Assembly: GCF_900157375.1 (NCBI RefSeq)
Contig: NZ_LT721901.1
Span: 2,776,315-2,840,314 of the forward strand
Source of the DNA: Mycobacterium rhizamassiliense
GTDB lineage: Bacteria > Actinomycetota > Actinomycetes > Mycobacteriales > Mycobacteriaceae
Direction: 5' to 3'
Length of the DNA stretch: 64,000 bases
Position numbers and translations under genes: made by a program. The notes under the pieces were generated by a model. That model was not told the origin of the DNA. It searched no databases and saw nothing but the letters and a program-made list of their open reading frames with translations. Positions within the stretch are counted from its first letter, which is position 1, and each line of letters starts with the position of its first letter. Below are positions 28,499-36,944 of the stretch, in pieces.

Positions 28499-29619
28499 CC
28501 GACACCATCAGCCAGGACGACCTCGCCGAGTTGCGCTGCAGCATCCGCGATTTCCTGGCCGCCAAGTCCACCGAGCAACAGTTGCGGTCCGCAATGGAGT
28601 CCGCTCGTGGCTGGGATCCACTGGTGTGGTCGCTGCTGACCAGCCAGCTCGGCGTGCAGTCGATGGCCCTGCCGGTCGAGTATGGCGGCGACGGGTACGG
28701 TTTCCGCGAGCTGCGGGTGGTGTTGGAGGAAATGGGGCGGGCTCTTCTACCATCCCCGTTCTTCTCGACGGTGGTGCTGGCGAGTTCGGCGTTGCTCGCC
28801 GCCGGGGACGCCAGCGTGTGCGCGACGTACCTGACGCGGATCGCCGCGGGGGAGATCACCGCGACCGTCGCGGTGGCCGAAAGCGATGGGCTCTGGCGGA
28901 CCGACGCGCTCGACACCCGGGCCGTCCTCGCCGAGAACCAGTGGACGCTCAGCGGCCGCAAGGATTTCGTCGTAGACGGTGCGACCGCCGATGTGATCCT
29001 GGTGGTGGCCGCCACCGAGGCCGGGCCGAGCCTGTTCGCCGTCGGCGCCGAGGCGGCAGGTTTGACCAGAGCGCCAATGACCACGCTGGACATGACACGC
29101 CACCAGGCGACGCTCGCGTTCGACCACACCCCGGCGGTACTGGTGGGCGAACCCGGAGCCGCCGGGACGGTGGTCGAACGCGTGCTCGATCGGGCGATGA
29201 CCGCCTTGGCCGCCGAGCAGTGCGGCGCCGCCCGCGCCTGCCTGGAGGCAGCCACCGACTATGCGCGGGAACGTACGCAGTTTGGCCGCCCGATCGGCAG
29301 CTTTCAGGCCGTCAAACACAAGTGCGCCGAGATGCTGGTGAGGGTCTCACTGGCCGACGCTGCCGCACTCGAGGCGGCCGACGCCGCCGATGGTGCTCCG
29401 GACGCACCGCCGTTGGGAATTGCTGCCGCGGTCGCGCATTCGGTGTGCTCGGAGGCACTGATGTTCGTGGCCTCGGAGAACATTCAGGTGCACGGCGGTA
29501 TCGGATTCACCTGGGAACACCCCGCGCACTTGTACTTTCGGCGGGCCAAATCATCCCAGCTGTGCTTCGGCGGCCCCGCGGTCTACCACGAGCGAGTTCT
29601 CCATGCCTTTGGCATCTGA
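28495..29619 (+). CDS. Acyl-CoA dehydrogenase, beta-type subunit
   Basis: This 374-residue beta-type ACAD has FGRPIGSFQAVKHKCAEMLV as the FAD-binding helix and IQVHGGIGFTWEHPAHLYF as the conserved C-terminal segment. It lacks the SEPxAGSD loop, which fits a non-catalytic partner of the alpha subunit encoded just upstream. ATG 28495 overlaps the previous stop as ATGA. This is the last of the tightly coupled genes in the operon, and a 74-base gap follows before the low-GC phosphotransferase. Confidence 0.86.
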   Translation: MTDTISQDDLAELRCSIRDFLAAKSTEQQLRSAMESARGWDPLVWSLLTSQLGVQSMALPVEYGGDGYGFRELRVVLEEMGRALLPSPFFSTVVLASSALLAAGDASVCATYLTRIAAGEITATVAVAESDGLWRTDALDTRAVLAENQWTLSGRKDFVVDGATADVILVVAATEAGPSLFAVGAEAAGLTRAPMTTLDMTRHQATLAFDHTPAVLVGEPGAAGTVVERVLDRAMTALAAEQCGAARACLEAATDYARERTQFGRPIGSFQAVKHKCAEMLVRVSLADAAALEAADAADGAPDAPPLGIAAAVAHSVCSEALMFVASENIQVHGGIGFTWEHPAHLYFRRAKSSQLCFGGPAVYHERVLHAFGI

Positions 29620-29693
29620 ACCGCGGGCCGCTAACGCCCGGGGCGACGTCTTGTCGTAACAGATAAGCGGCCAAATATTGAGAGGTGCACATA

Positions 29694-30845
29694 ATGCCAA
29701 ATATGGGCGCAAAGGTGGCAGCAGCTTATCGCAAAGAGCAAGAGCGGCCAATCATCCCGGTGGAAGCCTCCGATATTCCCTCCTCATATGAGGTGATTAC
29801 GCCAGAGTGGCTGACGGAAGTCCTTTGTCATGATGCACCGGGAGCGAAGGTGGTTTCGCTCACGCTTGGCGACGTGGATAATGGGACTTCAAATCGCAGG
29901 AAAATTGGTGTCGAGTACAATCGAGCAGGCAATAGTGCGGGTCTGCCTAACCGCCTTTTTTGTAAGGCCTCGCACGACCTGGCCATCCGACTCGGGTTTG
30001 GTCACACGGGATCCGGTTCTTCAGAAATCTATTTTTACGATAGATTACGTCCGCAGCTCGATATTGAGGCACCGAACTGCTACTACGGCAACCTCGACAC
30101 GGAGACGTTCAATTCGATTCTTATTCTTGGCGACATCAGTGACGAGGTTGAATCGTTCTGCACTCATGAGACCCATATCAGCAGAGCGCGTGCCGAGAGC
30201 CAGATTCTCTTGCTGGCAAAAATGCACGCACGTTTTCATGAGGGAAATGAAGCCCATAAGGAACTCTCCGCGTTGCCTACCTGGTTTGACTTTTTCCAAA
30301 CGACACTCGATTTTGGTTTGAGAGAAGGCTCCAACCAGGGTTTTCTAGATGCACAGGAAGTGATCCCGCCTTCTCTGTATGGAAGATTCGAAGAAATATG
30401 GCCAGCCACTCTCGAGTCAATAGCAGAAAATAAGAGTCTACCCAAAACCTTTACGCATAATGATGTGCACCTCAAAAACTGGTATGTAATGCCAGGTGAT
30501 CGAATGGGTTTGGCCGACTGGCAATGCTGCGGTGTCGGCCATTGGGGGCGTGATCTTGCTTACACCTTATCGACAGCGCTGACGGTTGAAAATCGCAGGG
30601 CGTGGGAGGAAGACCTTGTGCGCTATTACGTTGAAGAATTATCTGCGGAGGGAGTTGGTGGAGTAAATTTCGATGATGCGTGGAAGCATTACCGGAAGCA
30701 GCTCCTGTCATCATTGACCTGGTGGACCATAACGTATCGACCGACAGCAGGTATGCCAGATATGCAACCGGCAGATGTTACCCTCGAGTTTATCCGGCGT
30801 ATTAGTACAGCAATGGACGACTTAGGAACTCTGGATCTATTCTGA
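29694..30845 (+). CDS. Phosphotransferase (APH/EcKinase-like), low-GC gene
   Basis: This 383-residue kinase-like protein has TFTHNDVHLKNWYV as the catalytic loop (Asp and Asn) and MGLADWQCCGVGHWGRDLAY as the metal-binding loop. ATG 29694 is preceded by GAGAGG at a good distance, and GTG 29685 is less likely. Base composition is about half GC and codons end often in A or T, in strong contrast to the GC-rich genes on both sides, so this gene was probably acquired recently. It lies in the direction of the ACAD operon but may be transcribed separately. The phosphate acceptor is unknown. Confidence 0.82.
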   Translation: MPNMGAKVAAAYRKEQERPIIPVEASDIPSSYEVITPEWLTEVLCHDAPGAKVVSLTLGDVDNGTSNRRKIGVEYNRAGNSAGLPNRLFCKASHDLAIRLGFGHTGSGSSEIYFYDRLRPQLDIEAPNCYYGNLDTETFNSILILGDISDEVESFCTHETHISRARAESQILLLAKMHARFHEGNEAHKELSALPTWFDFFQTTLDFGLREGSNQGFLDAQEVIPPSLYGRFEEIWPATLESIAENKSLPKTFTHNDVHLKNWYVMPGDRMGLADWQCCGVGHWGRDLAYTLSTALTVENRRAWEEDLVRYYVEELSAEGVGGVNFDDAWKHYRKQLLSSLTWWTITYRPTAGMPDMQPADVTLEFIRRISTAMDDLGTLDLF

Positions 30846-30905
30846 GGCCGACCTTGAAAGGTGAAAGCAGCAGAACCCTTTACAGATTGCGGTCCGGCGC
30901 CGGCG

Positions 30906-31670
30906 CTATTGCCCGGTGAACACCGCCTTCTCGCGGGCCAGGTTGGCGGCGATCCCGATCTTGCTGTCCTCGGTGGCCCACAGCGTCCGTTGTTCGGCCA
31001 GCTCACGGTCCAGCACCGCCCGGACCTGGCTTACCAGGGGTGCACGTAGGGTCTGCCGGATCGATTGCACCGCTAGCGGTGCGGCCGCAGCGATCTCGAC
31101 CGCCCAGCGCAGCGCCTCGTCCCGGACGTCCCCGTCCGGTACGAGCCGATCGACCAGCCCGATGTCGAAGGCCCGTTGACCGTCGATGCGCCGGCTGGTG
31201 TAGAGCAGGTCCGTGGCTTTTTGCTGTCCGACGATGCCGGGCAGGGTCACGCTCAGCCCGAAGCCGTGATGGAACCCCAGCATCGAGAAGTTGGCGTGGA
31301 ATCGGCTCGACGGCGCGGCAACCCGGAAGTCGGCCGCGCACGCCAAACCAAGACCGCCCCCGACGGCGGACCCCTGGACCGCGGCGATGATCGGCACCGC
31401 TACGTCGAACAGCCGAACCGCCTCGCGGTACAGCAGTTCCGAGGACCGCGCCCGGTCCTCGTCCATCTCGCCCTGAGCGAAGTTGGCGCCGGCGCAGAAG
31501 TGCTTGCCTTGCGAACACAGCACGATGGCGCGCGTCCCGTGGGCGTGCACGTCGGCGGCGGCATCCACGATCTCGCCGATGAGCTGGCGGTCGAAGTAGT
31601 TCGCCGGGGGGCGGGTGATTTCGATGATGCTGACGTGGTCGGCGGTGCTCACCGAGATGTTCTGTGCCAC
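30906..31670 (-). CDS. Enoyl-CoA hydratase/isomerase (crotonase) family protein
   Basis: This 254-residue crotonase starts at GTG 31670, after GGAG. Oxyanion-hole motifs are GKHFCAGANFAQGE and GSAVGGGLGLACAADFRV. The positions of the two classical hydratase glutamates read GLGLA and FSMLGFHHGFG, so neither acidic residue is obvious. Relatives of this type include isomerases and steroid-pathway crotonases. It is the last gene of the minus-strand operon 36729 to 30906, one base after the ACAD stop. The end KAVFTGQ is typical of FadE-linked crotonases. Confidence 0.83.
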   Translation of the reverse strand: MAQNISVSTADHVSIIEITRPPANYFDRQLIGEIVDAAADVHAHGTRAIVLCSQGKHFCAGANFAQGEMDEDRARSSELLYREAVRLFDVAVPIIAAVQGSAVGGGLGLACAADFRVAAPSSRFHANFSMLGFHHGFGLSVTLPGIVGQQKATDLLYTSRRIDGQRAFDIGLVDRLVPDGDVRDEALRWAVEIAAAAPLAVQSIRQTLRAPLVSQVRAVLDRELAEQRTLWATEDSKIGIAANLAREKAVFTGQ

Positions 31671-31671
31671 T

Positions 31672-32709
31672 TCATACTCCGATCGTTGAGCCGACGGCCG
31701 TGACGGCCGCGTTGATGCCGCCGACGAGGGCCATTGCCGTGCCGAGGCGCACGTTCATGGATGCCTCGTCACCGAAGTCGCCGCGCCAGGTGTGCAGGCG
31801 TCGGGTCAGCAGTTGCAGGGCGTATTCCTGCGTCATGCCGATGGCGCCGTGGGCCTGGTGCGCGGCCCGTGCCGCCAGCCCGGCGTTGCGGTTGGCCACC
31901 GATTTGGTGACGACGATCTCGAAGGAGGCCGCGCCGTGCAGTGCGGCGGCACCCGCGCGGTCGACCGAAAGCGCGGTCAAGGCTGACGCCTGCGCGAGTT
32001 CGACGATATGGGCCTGCACGGACTGAAACTTGCCGATCGGGCGGCCGAACTGCTCACGCTGCCCGACGTAGGTCGTGGTCAGTTCGAACGCTCCGGTGAT
32101 GGCGCCGGCTATCTGTGCGGACCGCAGCAGCGCGCCGCGCAGCAGCACGTCATCGGCACCGACATCGGCGGGGTAGACGTCCACATCACTTCCGTTCGCC
32201 GTGATGGCGTCTCGGGGCATCCCCGCGAGGTCCGACCCCGCGGTCACTTGCAGGTGGTCGACGTCGGCCACCACCACCCCGGCGGGTAGGACCGCCACCA
32301 CGTGGCTGGCGCCCCGCACCCAGGGCACGTGTGTAGCGGTGCCCGTCAATCGGTCACCGTCGAGGGACAAGGCGCTGGAGTCAGGTACCACGGTCATCGG
32401 GGTGGCCGGTATCTTCGCTCCGGCGCGGGCCAGCAGCCAGGCGGCCAGGCTGGTCTCGGCCAGCGGCAGGGGCACCGCGTAGCGGCCCGCGCCTTTCACG
32501 ACCGCGAGCAGATCCGACAACGAACCGCCCGACCCGCCAAGCCCCGCGGAGATCCCGACGAGCGGTAAACCGAGTTCGGCTGCCGACAGCCATAAGGGGG
32601 TGGTCATGCCGTCGCGTTCCACCGCGCCGATGACGTCGGCGGTGAAGGTCTGGGAGAAGTAGTCCCTGACCAGCCCGACGAGCTCGGGGTCAGCTTGGGG
32701 TGCGGTCAT
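31672..32709 (-). CDS. Acyl-CoA dehydrogenase, beta-type subunit
   Basis: This 345-residue beta-type ACAD carries EQFGRPIGKFQSVQAHIVEL and the end HQAHGAIGMTQEYALQLLTRR. There is no SEPxAGSD loop, as expected for the subunit that completes FAD binding but is not catalytic. ATG 32709 overlaps the stop of the alpha subunit gene 32706-33836 as ATGA, which supports a heteromeric enzyme with that partner. The N-terminal domain is short. Confidence 0.85.
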   Translation of the reverse strand: MTAPQADPELVGLVRDYFSQTFTADVIGAVERDGMTTPLWLSAAELGLPLVGISAGLGGSGGSLSDLLAVVKGAGRYAVPLPLAETSLAAWLLARAGAKIPATPMTVVPDSSALSLDGDRLTGTATHVPWVRGASHVVAVLPAGVVVADVDHLQVTAGSDLAGMPRDAITANGSDVDVYPADVGADDVLLRGALLRSAQIAGAITGAFELTTTYVGQREQFGRPIGKFQSVQAHIVELAQASALTALSVDRAGAAALHGAASFEIVVTKSVANRNAGLAARAAHQAHGAIGMTQEYALQLLTRRLHTWRGDFGDEASMNVRLGTAMALVGGINAAVTAVGSTIGV

Positions 32710-33836
32710 GAAGTGATCAGCGCCTTGGAGATGATGTTGCGCATGATCTCGGTGGTGCCGCCGCGGATGGTGAACGACGGGCCGGTCAGCACTGCCCTGG
32801 CGAGCAGGGATTCATACGGGTCCGGTGAGGTCAGTTCGGGTGTCCGGCCGAAATGTCTGAGCACGATCTCGATGCACTCCTGTTCGAATCGGGTGGCCAT
32901 TTCCTTGGCCAGCGCCGCCTCGACCGTTGGCGATTCGCCACGGTCGACCGCCCGCGCGATCGACAGGGACAGGCCGTGGAACGCCCAGCAACGCGCTGCG
33001 ACGGATCCGAGTTCGGTCCGCGCCCAACCGGGTGCGGCGCCGTGCAGTGTGCCGGCCCAGTGGTCCAGGACCGGCATCACCGACATCCAGCGGTCGACCC
33101 CGCCGCGCTCGAGGACGAGTTCGGCGGTGTTTTGCCCCCAGCCGGCACCCACCTCGCCCAGGCGCCTGGATTCCGGGACGAAGACGTCGTCAAACGCGAC
33201 TTCGCAGAAATGGCGGGTGCCGTCGATGAAGGTGATCTTCGACGGCGTCAGCCCGTCGGCGTCGCGGTCCACGATGAACTGGGTCAATCCGCGGTAGCGG
33301 TCCTGCGAGGTGCGGAACAGTCCCAACAGGTGGGTCGCCTCGGCGGCACCGGAGGTCCAGATCTTGGTTCCGTTGAGCAGCCACCCGCCGTCGACCTTGA
33401 TCGCTCGGGTTCGCACGGCGGCCAGGTCCGAGCCGGCGTCGGGTTCGCTCATGCCGATCGCGAAGGACAACTGGCCGCTGGCGATGCGGGGCAGGAAGTA
33501 CTGTTTTTGCTCGTCGGTGCCGTTCGCGGCGATATTGGGACCGGATTGGCGGTCGGCGACCCAGTGCCATCCCACCGGCGCTCCGACTGCCAGTAGTTCC
33601 TCGACGACGATGAGCCGTTCCACGGCGGTGCGTCCGCCGCCGCCGTACTCCTTCGGCAGGGCCATGCCGAGCCAGCCCCGCGCACCCAGGTCGCGGGAGA
33701 AGGCGGGATCGCTGGGGGCGGCGAAACCTAGGCCGACGTCATAGTTGCCCGGCGGGAGCCGGTCGGCCAGGAAGGCTCGGACGTCGTCGCGTAACCGTTG
33801 TTCGTCGGTGCTGAGTTCGGTGGCTTCGAGTCTCAT
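32706..33836 (-). CDS. Acyl-CoA dehydrogenase, catalytic (alpha-type) subunit
   Basis: This 376-residue alpha-type ACAD has FAIGMSEPDAGSDLAAVRTR, NGTKIWTSGAAEATHLLGL, and helix G with ELVLERGGVDRW. It ends RGGTTEIMRNIISKALITS, which lacks the usual ERILGLP tail. It lies between the SDR and the beta subunit in the minus-strand operon, 7 bases from the SDR stop. Family knowledge suggests it oxidises a cyclic or branched acyl-CoA. The exact substrate is not visible. Confidence 0.87.
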   Translation of the reverse strand: MRLEATELSTDEQRLRDDVRAFLADRLPPGNYDVGLGFAAPSDPAFSRDLGARGWLGMALPKEYGGGGRTAVERLIVVEELLAVGAPVGWHWVADRQSGPNIAANGTDEQKQYFLPRIASGQLSFAIGMSEPDAGSDLAAVRTRAIKVDGGWLLNGTKIWTSGAAEATHLLGLFRTSQDRYRGLTQFIVDRDADGLTPSKITFIDGTRHFCEVAFDDVFVPESRRLGEVGAGWGQNTAELVLERGGVDRWMSVMPVLDHWAGTLHGAAPGWARTELGSVAARCWAFHGLSLSIARAVDRGESPTVEAALAKEMATRFEQECIEIVLRHFGRTPELTSPDPYESLLARAVLTGPSFTIRGGTTEIMRNIISKALITS

Positions 33837-33843
33837 CGGGTTA

Positions 33844-34605
33844 TCACCGGACCATCACCAGTCCGCCGTCGATCGCCAGGACCTGTCCGGTCATGTAGGT
33901 GGCGTCGTCGGAGGCTAGGAAGACGTAGGTTCCGGCGATCTCCTCGGGTTCGGCCCACCGCTTCAACGGAATGCGTTGCAGGTAGTTGTCATTGAGCTTG
34001 TCGTTGTTGCGCAGCCCTTCGGTCATCGGGGTGGCGGCGGCGGGGGCGACGGCGTTGACGACGATGTTGTAGCTGGCGAGTTCGCGGGCGGCCGACCGCG
34101 TCATGCCCAGCAGCGCCGCCTTGGCCGACGAGTAGTTGATTTGTCCGATGGTGCCGTTGAGCCCGGCTGAGGAGGTTGTGAAGATGATGGAGCCCTTCTT
34201 GGCTTCTTGCATTCCCGGCACCACTGCCTGTAGCCAGTAGAAGGCTCCGTTGAGGTGGATGTCGAGGACTGTTGACCATTGCTCGTCGGTCATCTTCCAC
34301 AGCATCGCCGGGCGGGTCAGGCCCGCGTTGCTCACCAGCACGTTGATGGGGCCCAGGTCGGCGGCGGCTCGTGCTGCCGCGTCGTTGACCGCCGCGCGCT
34401 GGGACACGTCACACGTGATCGCAGCCGCCGTGCCGCCTGCGGCGGTGATCTCCTCGGCCACGGCCTGCGCGGTGTCGGCGTTGATGTCGACGACGGCGAC
34501 TCGTGCGCCTTCGGTGGCGTAGCGGATGGCGATCGCCCGGCCGAGTCCCTGGCCGGCGCCGGTCACGACGGCGACGCGACCGGCCAGTCGTGCGGTACTG
34601 GTCAT
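33844..34605 (-). CDS. SDR-family oxidoreductase (FabG/HSD-like)
   Basis: This 253-residue classical short-chain dehydrogenase starts with GRVAVVTGAGQGLGRAIAIR (TGxxxGxG cofactor site) and VVDINAD (acidic residue, so NAD preferred). SNAG at strand 4, FTTSSAGLNGTIGQINYSSAK with the Ser-Tyr-Lys triad, and the end TGQVLAIDGGLVMVR are all present. ATG 34605 is chosen because the open frame further left has no similarity and lies within the CoA ligase gene. It is likely the hydroxyacyl-CoA dehydrogenase step of the operon (inference). Confidence 0.87.
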   Translation of the reverse strand: MTSTARLAGRVAVVTGAGQGLGRAIAIRYATEGARVAVVDINADTAQAVAEEITAAGGTAAAITCDVSQRAAVNDAAARAAADLGPINVLVSNAGLTRPAMLWKMTDEQWSTVLDIHLNGAFYWLQAVVPGMQEAKKGSIIFTTSSAGLNGTIGQINYSSAKAALLGMTRSAARELASYNIVVNAVAPAAATPMTEGLRNNDKLNDNYLQRIPLKRWAEPEEIAGTYVFLASDDATYMTGQVLAIDGGLVMVR

Positions 34606-36230
34606 GTGTTTCCTCCTGTAGGTGCGTGTGACGCTGACTGCGACGGGGTGCCGGAGTCGGGGCGGTACATGGCTTTGACGTCGCGCAGGCTCACCTTCAG
34701 CGACGGGGTGCGTGGCAGCCGCTCGACGATCCGGATGTCCACCGGGATGTGGTGTGCGGGAAGCCGTTGCCGCAGATGGGTTTTCAGCTCCTCGACGCCG
34801 GGGGCCGCAGCGGCGGCGTGGAGTTCGGCGGCGGCAAAGGGAATCTCGCCCAGACGCGGATCGGGCACCGCGACGACGGCCGCGTCTCGCACGGCGGGGT
34901 GGCACAAGAGTGCGTTGACGACGGTCTCGGGCAGAACCTTGAAACCACCGCGGTTGATCGCGCCGTCGGCGCGGCCGTGCACCGTGACAAAGCCGTCGGC
35001 GTCGATGGAGGCGAGGTCGGTGGTCCGGATCCAGTCCGGGCTGACCAACGTAACTCTGGCCTCGAGGAGGCCCTGCTGGCCGTCGGGCAGCTGCGCGCCG
35101 GTGGACACATCGACGACGCGAACCTCGGTGCCGGCGGTGGGCCGGCCCGATGCCGACGGTTTCGTGTGGCCGAATTCTTCGTACAGCGCCGGTGTCCACG
35201 CCACCACGGTGCCTGCGAATTCGGTGGCCCCGTAGGCCCACAGGACCGGAACGCCGTACGTGTTCTCGAACGACTGGCGGGTCTTCGGCTCCAACGGGCC
35301 AGACCCACCGAACAGAAACTTCAACGACGCCAGGTCGCCGCGTGGCACTTTCGCCTCGAGCACCATCCGCACCACGGCGGGCTGCACACCGACGTGGGGC
35401 ATCTGGTACCGCTTGATCGCGCTGACCCAGTCATCGACCTGAAACTTCTCCAGCAGGACGAGCCGCTTGCCGCTGTGTATGGCGCCGACGAGCTGTGCGA
35501 TCCCGCCGATCCCGGCGAACGGCCAGAACACGAGTTCCGGTGCAGCGTCGGCATTTCCAGGCGACAGCGTCATTGCGCTGAGCACCGCGCGCTGCAACAC
35601 CGGGGTGGGTAGGTTGATGCGCTTCGGGGGGCCGGTGGTGCCGCTGGTCAGGACGCCGATCGCCGGCTGATCGGGCACTTGGGCGTATCGGCCCTCGCCA
35701 CGGGTGGACAGTTCGGGCAGTAGCGCCACGTGTGGGGCTGCCGATTGGAGGGTGATGCCGATCGAACCGACCCGCGCCGCGGCCGCGATCACCGGCGCCG
35801 TCCAGTCGTCGCGGTCGGCGATGACGACCCCGGGCCGCAGCGCCTCGATGTCCGCCGCGATGGCGGCCGGGGACTGGAACGCGTAGATCTGGGAAAACGA
35901 TCGCCGCCGCGCCAACAGGCCGACGATGGCGGCGGCGTGTTGCGGTCGATTCCGTACCACCAGTCCGATTTCGTCGCGCTCGCTGACGCCGGCCGCGCCG
36001 ATGAGCGAGTCGACGCCGTCGACGTAGCCGGTGAGATCGTCGCCGCGCAACCACTTGCCGCCGAACTCGATGACGGGCGCTGACCCGTAGGCACGGACCC
36101 GGCGATGTAGCACGGCTGCAAGCTCTTCCGCGCTGTCGGCGGCCTCGGAATTGTGCCCGGCGCACATCAATGCGTCCGCGGACACGTCACTGCCGCACCC
36201 TCGGCCGCGGCGCTGAGCGGTCACCAGCAC
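34602..36230 (-). CDS. Acyl-CoA ligase (FadD/AMP-binding family)
   Basis: This adenylate-forming enzyme of up to 542 residues has the P-loop GVLTSGTTGPPKRINLP, the motif LWAYGATEFAG, and the hinge region IRTTDLASIDADGFVTVHGRADGAINRGG. The C-terminal lysine appears in PRTPSLKVSLRDV, where the usual Gly before Lys is Leu. It activates a carboxylic acid to its CoA ester. The open frame begins at GTG 36230, but ATG 36167 (521 residues) is equally plausible. Neither has a strong ribosome site. The stop overlaps the SDR start as ATGA, so it is cotranscribed with the SDR and ACAD genes. Confidence 0.85.
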   Translation of the reverse strand: MLVTAQRRGRGCGSDVSADALMCAGHNSEAADSAEELAAVLHRRVRAYGSAPVIEFGGKWLRGDDLTGYVDGVDSLIGAAGVSERDEIGLVVRNRPQHAAAIVGLLARRRSFSQIYAFQSPAAIAADIEALRPGVVIADRDDWTAPVIAAAARVGSIGITLQSAAPHVALLPELSTRGEGRYAQVPDQPAIGVLTSGTTGPPKRINLPTPVLQRAVLSAMTLSPGNADAAPELVFWPFAGIGGIAQLVGAIHSGKRLVLLEKFQVDDWVSAIKRYQMPHVGVQPAVVRMVLEAKVPRGDLASLKFLFGGSGPLEPKTRQSFENTYGVPVLWAYGATEFAGTVVAWTPALYEEFGHTKPSASGRPTAGTEVRVVDVSTGAQLPDGQQGLLEARVTLVSPDWIRTTDLASIDADGFVTVHGRADGAINRGGFKVLPETVVNALLCHPAVRDAAVVAVPDPRLGEIPFAAAELHAAAAAPGVEELKTHLRQRLPAHHIPVDIRIVERLPRTPSLKVSLRDVKAMYRPDSGTPSQSASHAPTGGNT

Positions 36231-36276
36231 TGTTGTTCAGCACAATCCCTTCCCGTTCGCGAATGTCGCTGCCAAG

Positions 36277-36729
36277 TCAGAAGTAGAGGCGGGTGATGGA
36301 TTCGGCGACGCAGACCGGTTTGTCGCCGCCCTCGCGCTCCACCGTGGCCAGCCACACCACCTGGACGCCGTCCGGCACGTCGTCCACGGCGGCGACACCG
36401 AGCCGAACACGCACCCGGGAATCGACCGGCAGGGGAGCGGGGAAGCGCACCTTGTTGAGACCGTAGTTGACCCCCATGCGCTTGTTGGCCACTTCGAAGA
36501 CGTCGTTCATCAGCGGAGGAAGCAGCGCCAAGGTGAGGTATCCATGGGCGATCGGCGTCCCGAAGGGCCCCTCGGCGGCCTTTTTGGGGTCGACGTGGAT
36601 CCACTGATGGTCGTCGGTGGCGTCGGCGAACAGGTTGATGCGGTCCTGATCAACTGCCTTCCAGCCGCTGACACCGATCTCCTGGCCGACCAGTGAGCGC
36701 AATTCGTCTGGGCCTTCTATCTTTCGCAC
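36277..36729 (-). CDS. MaoC-like enoyl-CoA hydratase
   Basis: This 150-residue single hotdog protein belongs to the R-specific hydratase group. The catalytic Asp and His lie in FADATDDHQWIHVDPKKAAE and FGTPIAHGYLTLALLPPL. It is the first gene of the minus-strand operon and hydrates a trans-enoyl-CoA (family knowledge), complementing the crotonases that lack acidic residues. The GTG start lies 215 bases from the divergent GntR gene, so the two probably share a control region. Confidence 0.87.
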   Translation of the reverse strand: MRKIEGPDELRSLVGQEIGVSGWKAVDQDRINLFADATDDHQWIHVDPKKAAEGPFGTPIAHGYLTLALLPPLMNDVFEVANKRMGVNYGLNKVRFPAPLPVDSRVRVRLGVAAVDDVPDGVQVVWLATVEREGGDKPVCVAESITRLYF

Positions 36730-36866
36730 GATCCATCCTTCGTTGAATTGGTGTGTGGTACCGAGGTCGCGGCGCCGGTGAAGTCATTGGACGCATGGTG
36801 CCTGGGGCGTGGCGGTGGGAACGTGCATCGGGCGCTGCCATCCCATAAATGAGTTGGAGGATTAAG

Positions 36867-36920
36867 ATGTTCTACACGATCAGCGGTACCGCTCGCCAGT
36901 GCCGCAATGTCGACACCTAG
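36867..36920 (+). CDS. Possible 17-residue leader peptide before the GntR gene
   Basis: ATG 36867 follows a near-ideal GGAGG at 36856-36860 with a 6-base gap and encodes MFYTISGTARQCRNVDT before TAG. It ends 24 bases before the GntR start. The perfect 12-base palindrome AGCGGTACCGCT (36882-36893) lies inside. No similarity is known, and expression is only suggested by the ribosome site. Confidence 0.3.
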   Translation: MFYTISGTARQCRNVDT

Positions 36921-36944
36921 GGCACGGCACGGGAGGGTGAAGCG

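Noticed and set aside
34606..35241. Extension of the SDR frame upstream of 34605
   Set aside because: It lies antiparallel in frame within the CoA ligase gene and shows arginine-rich shadow composition without SDR similarity.
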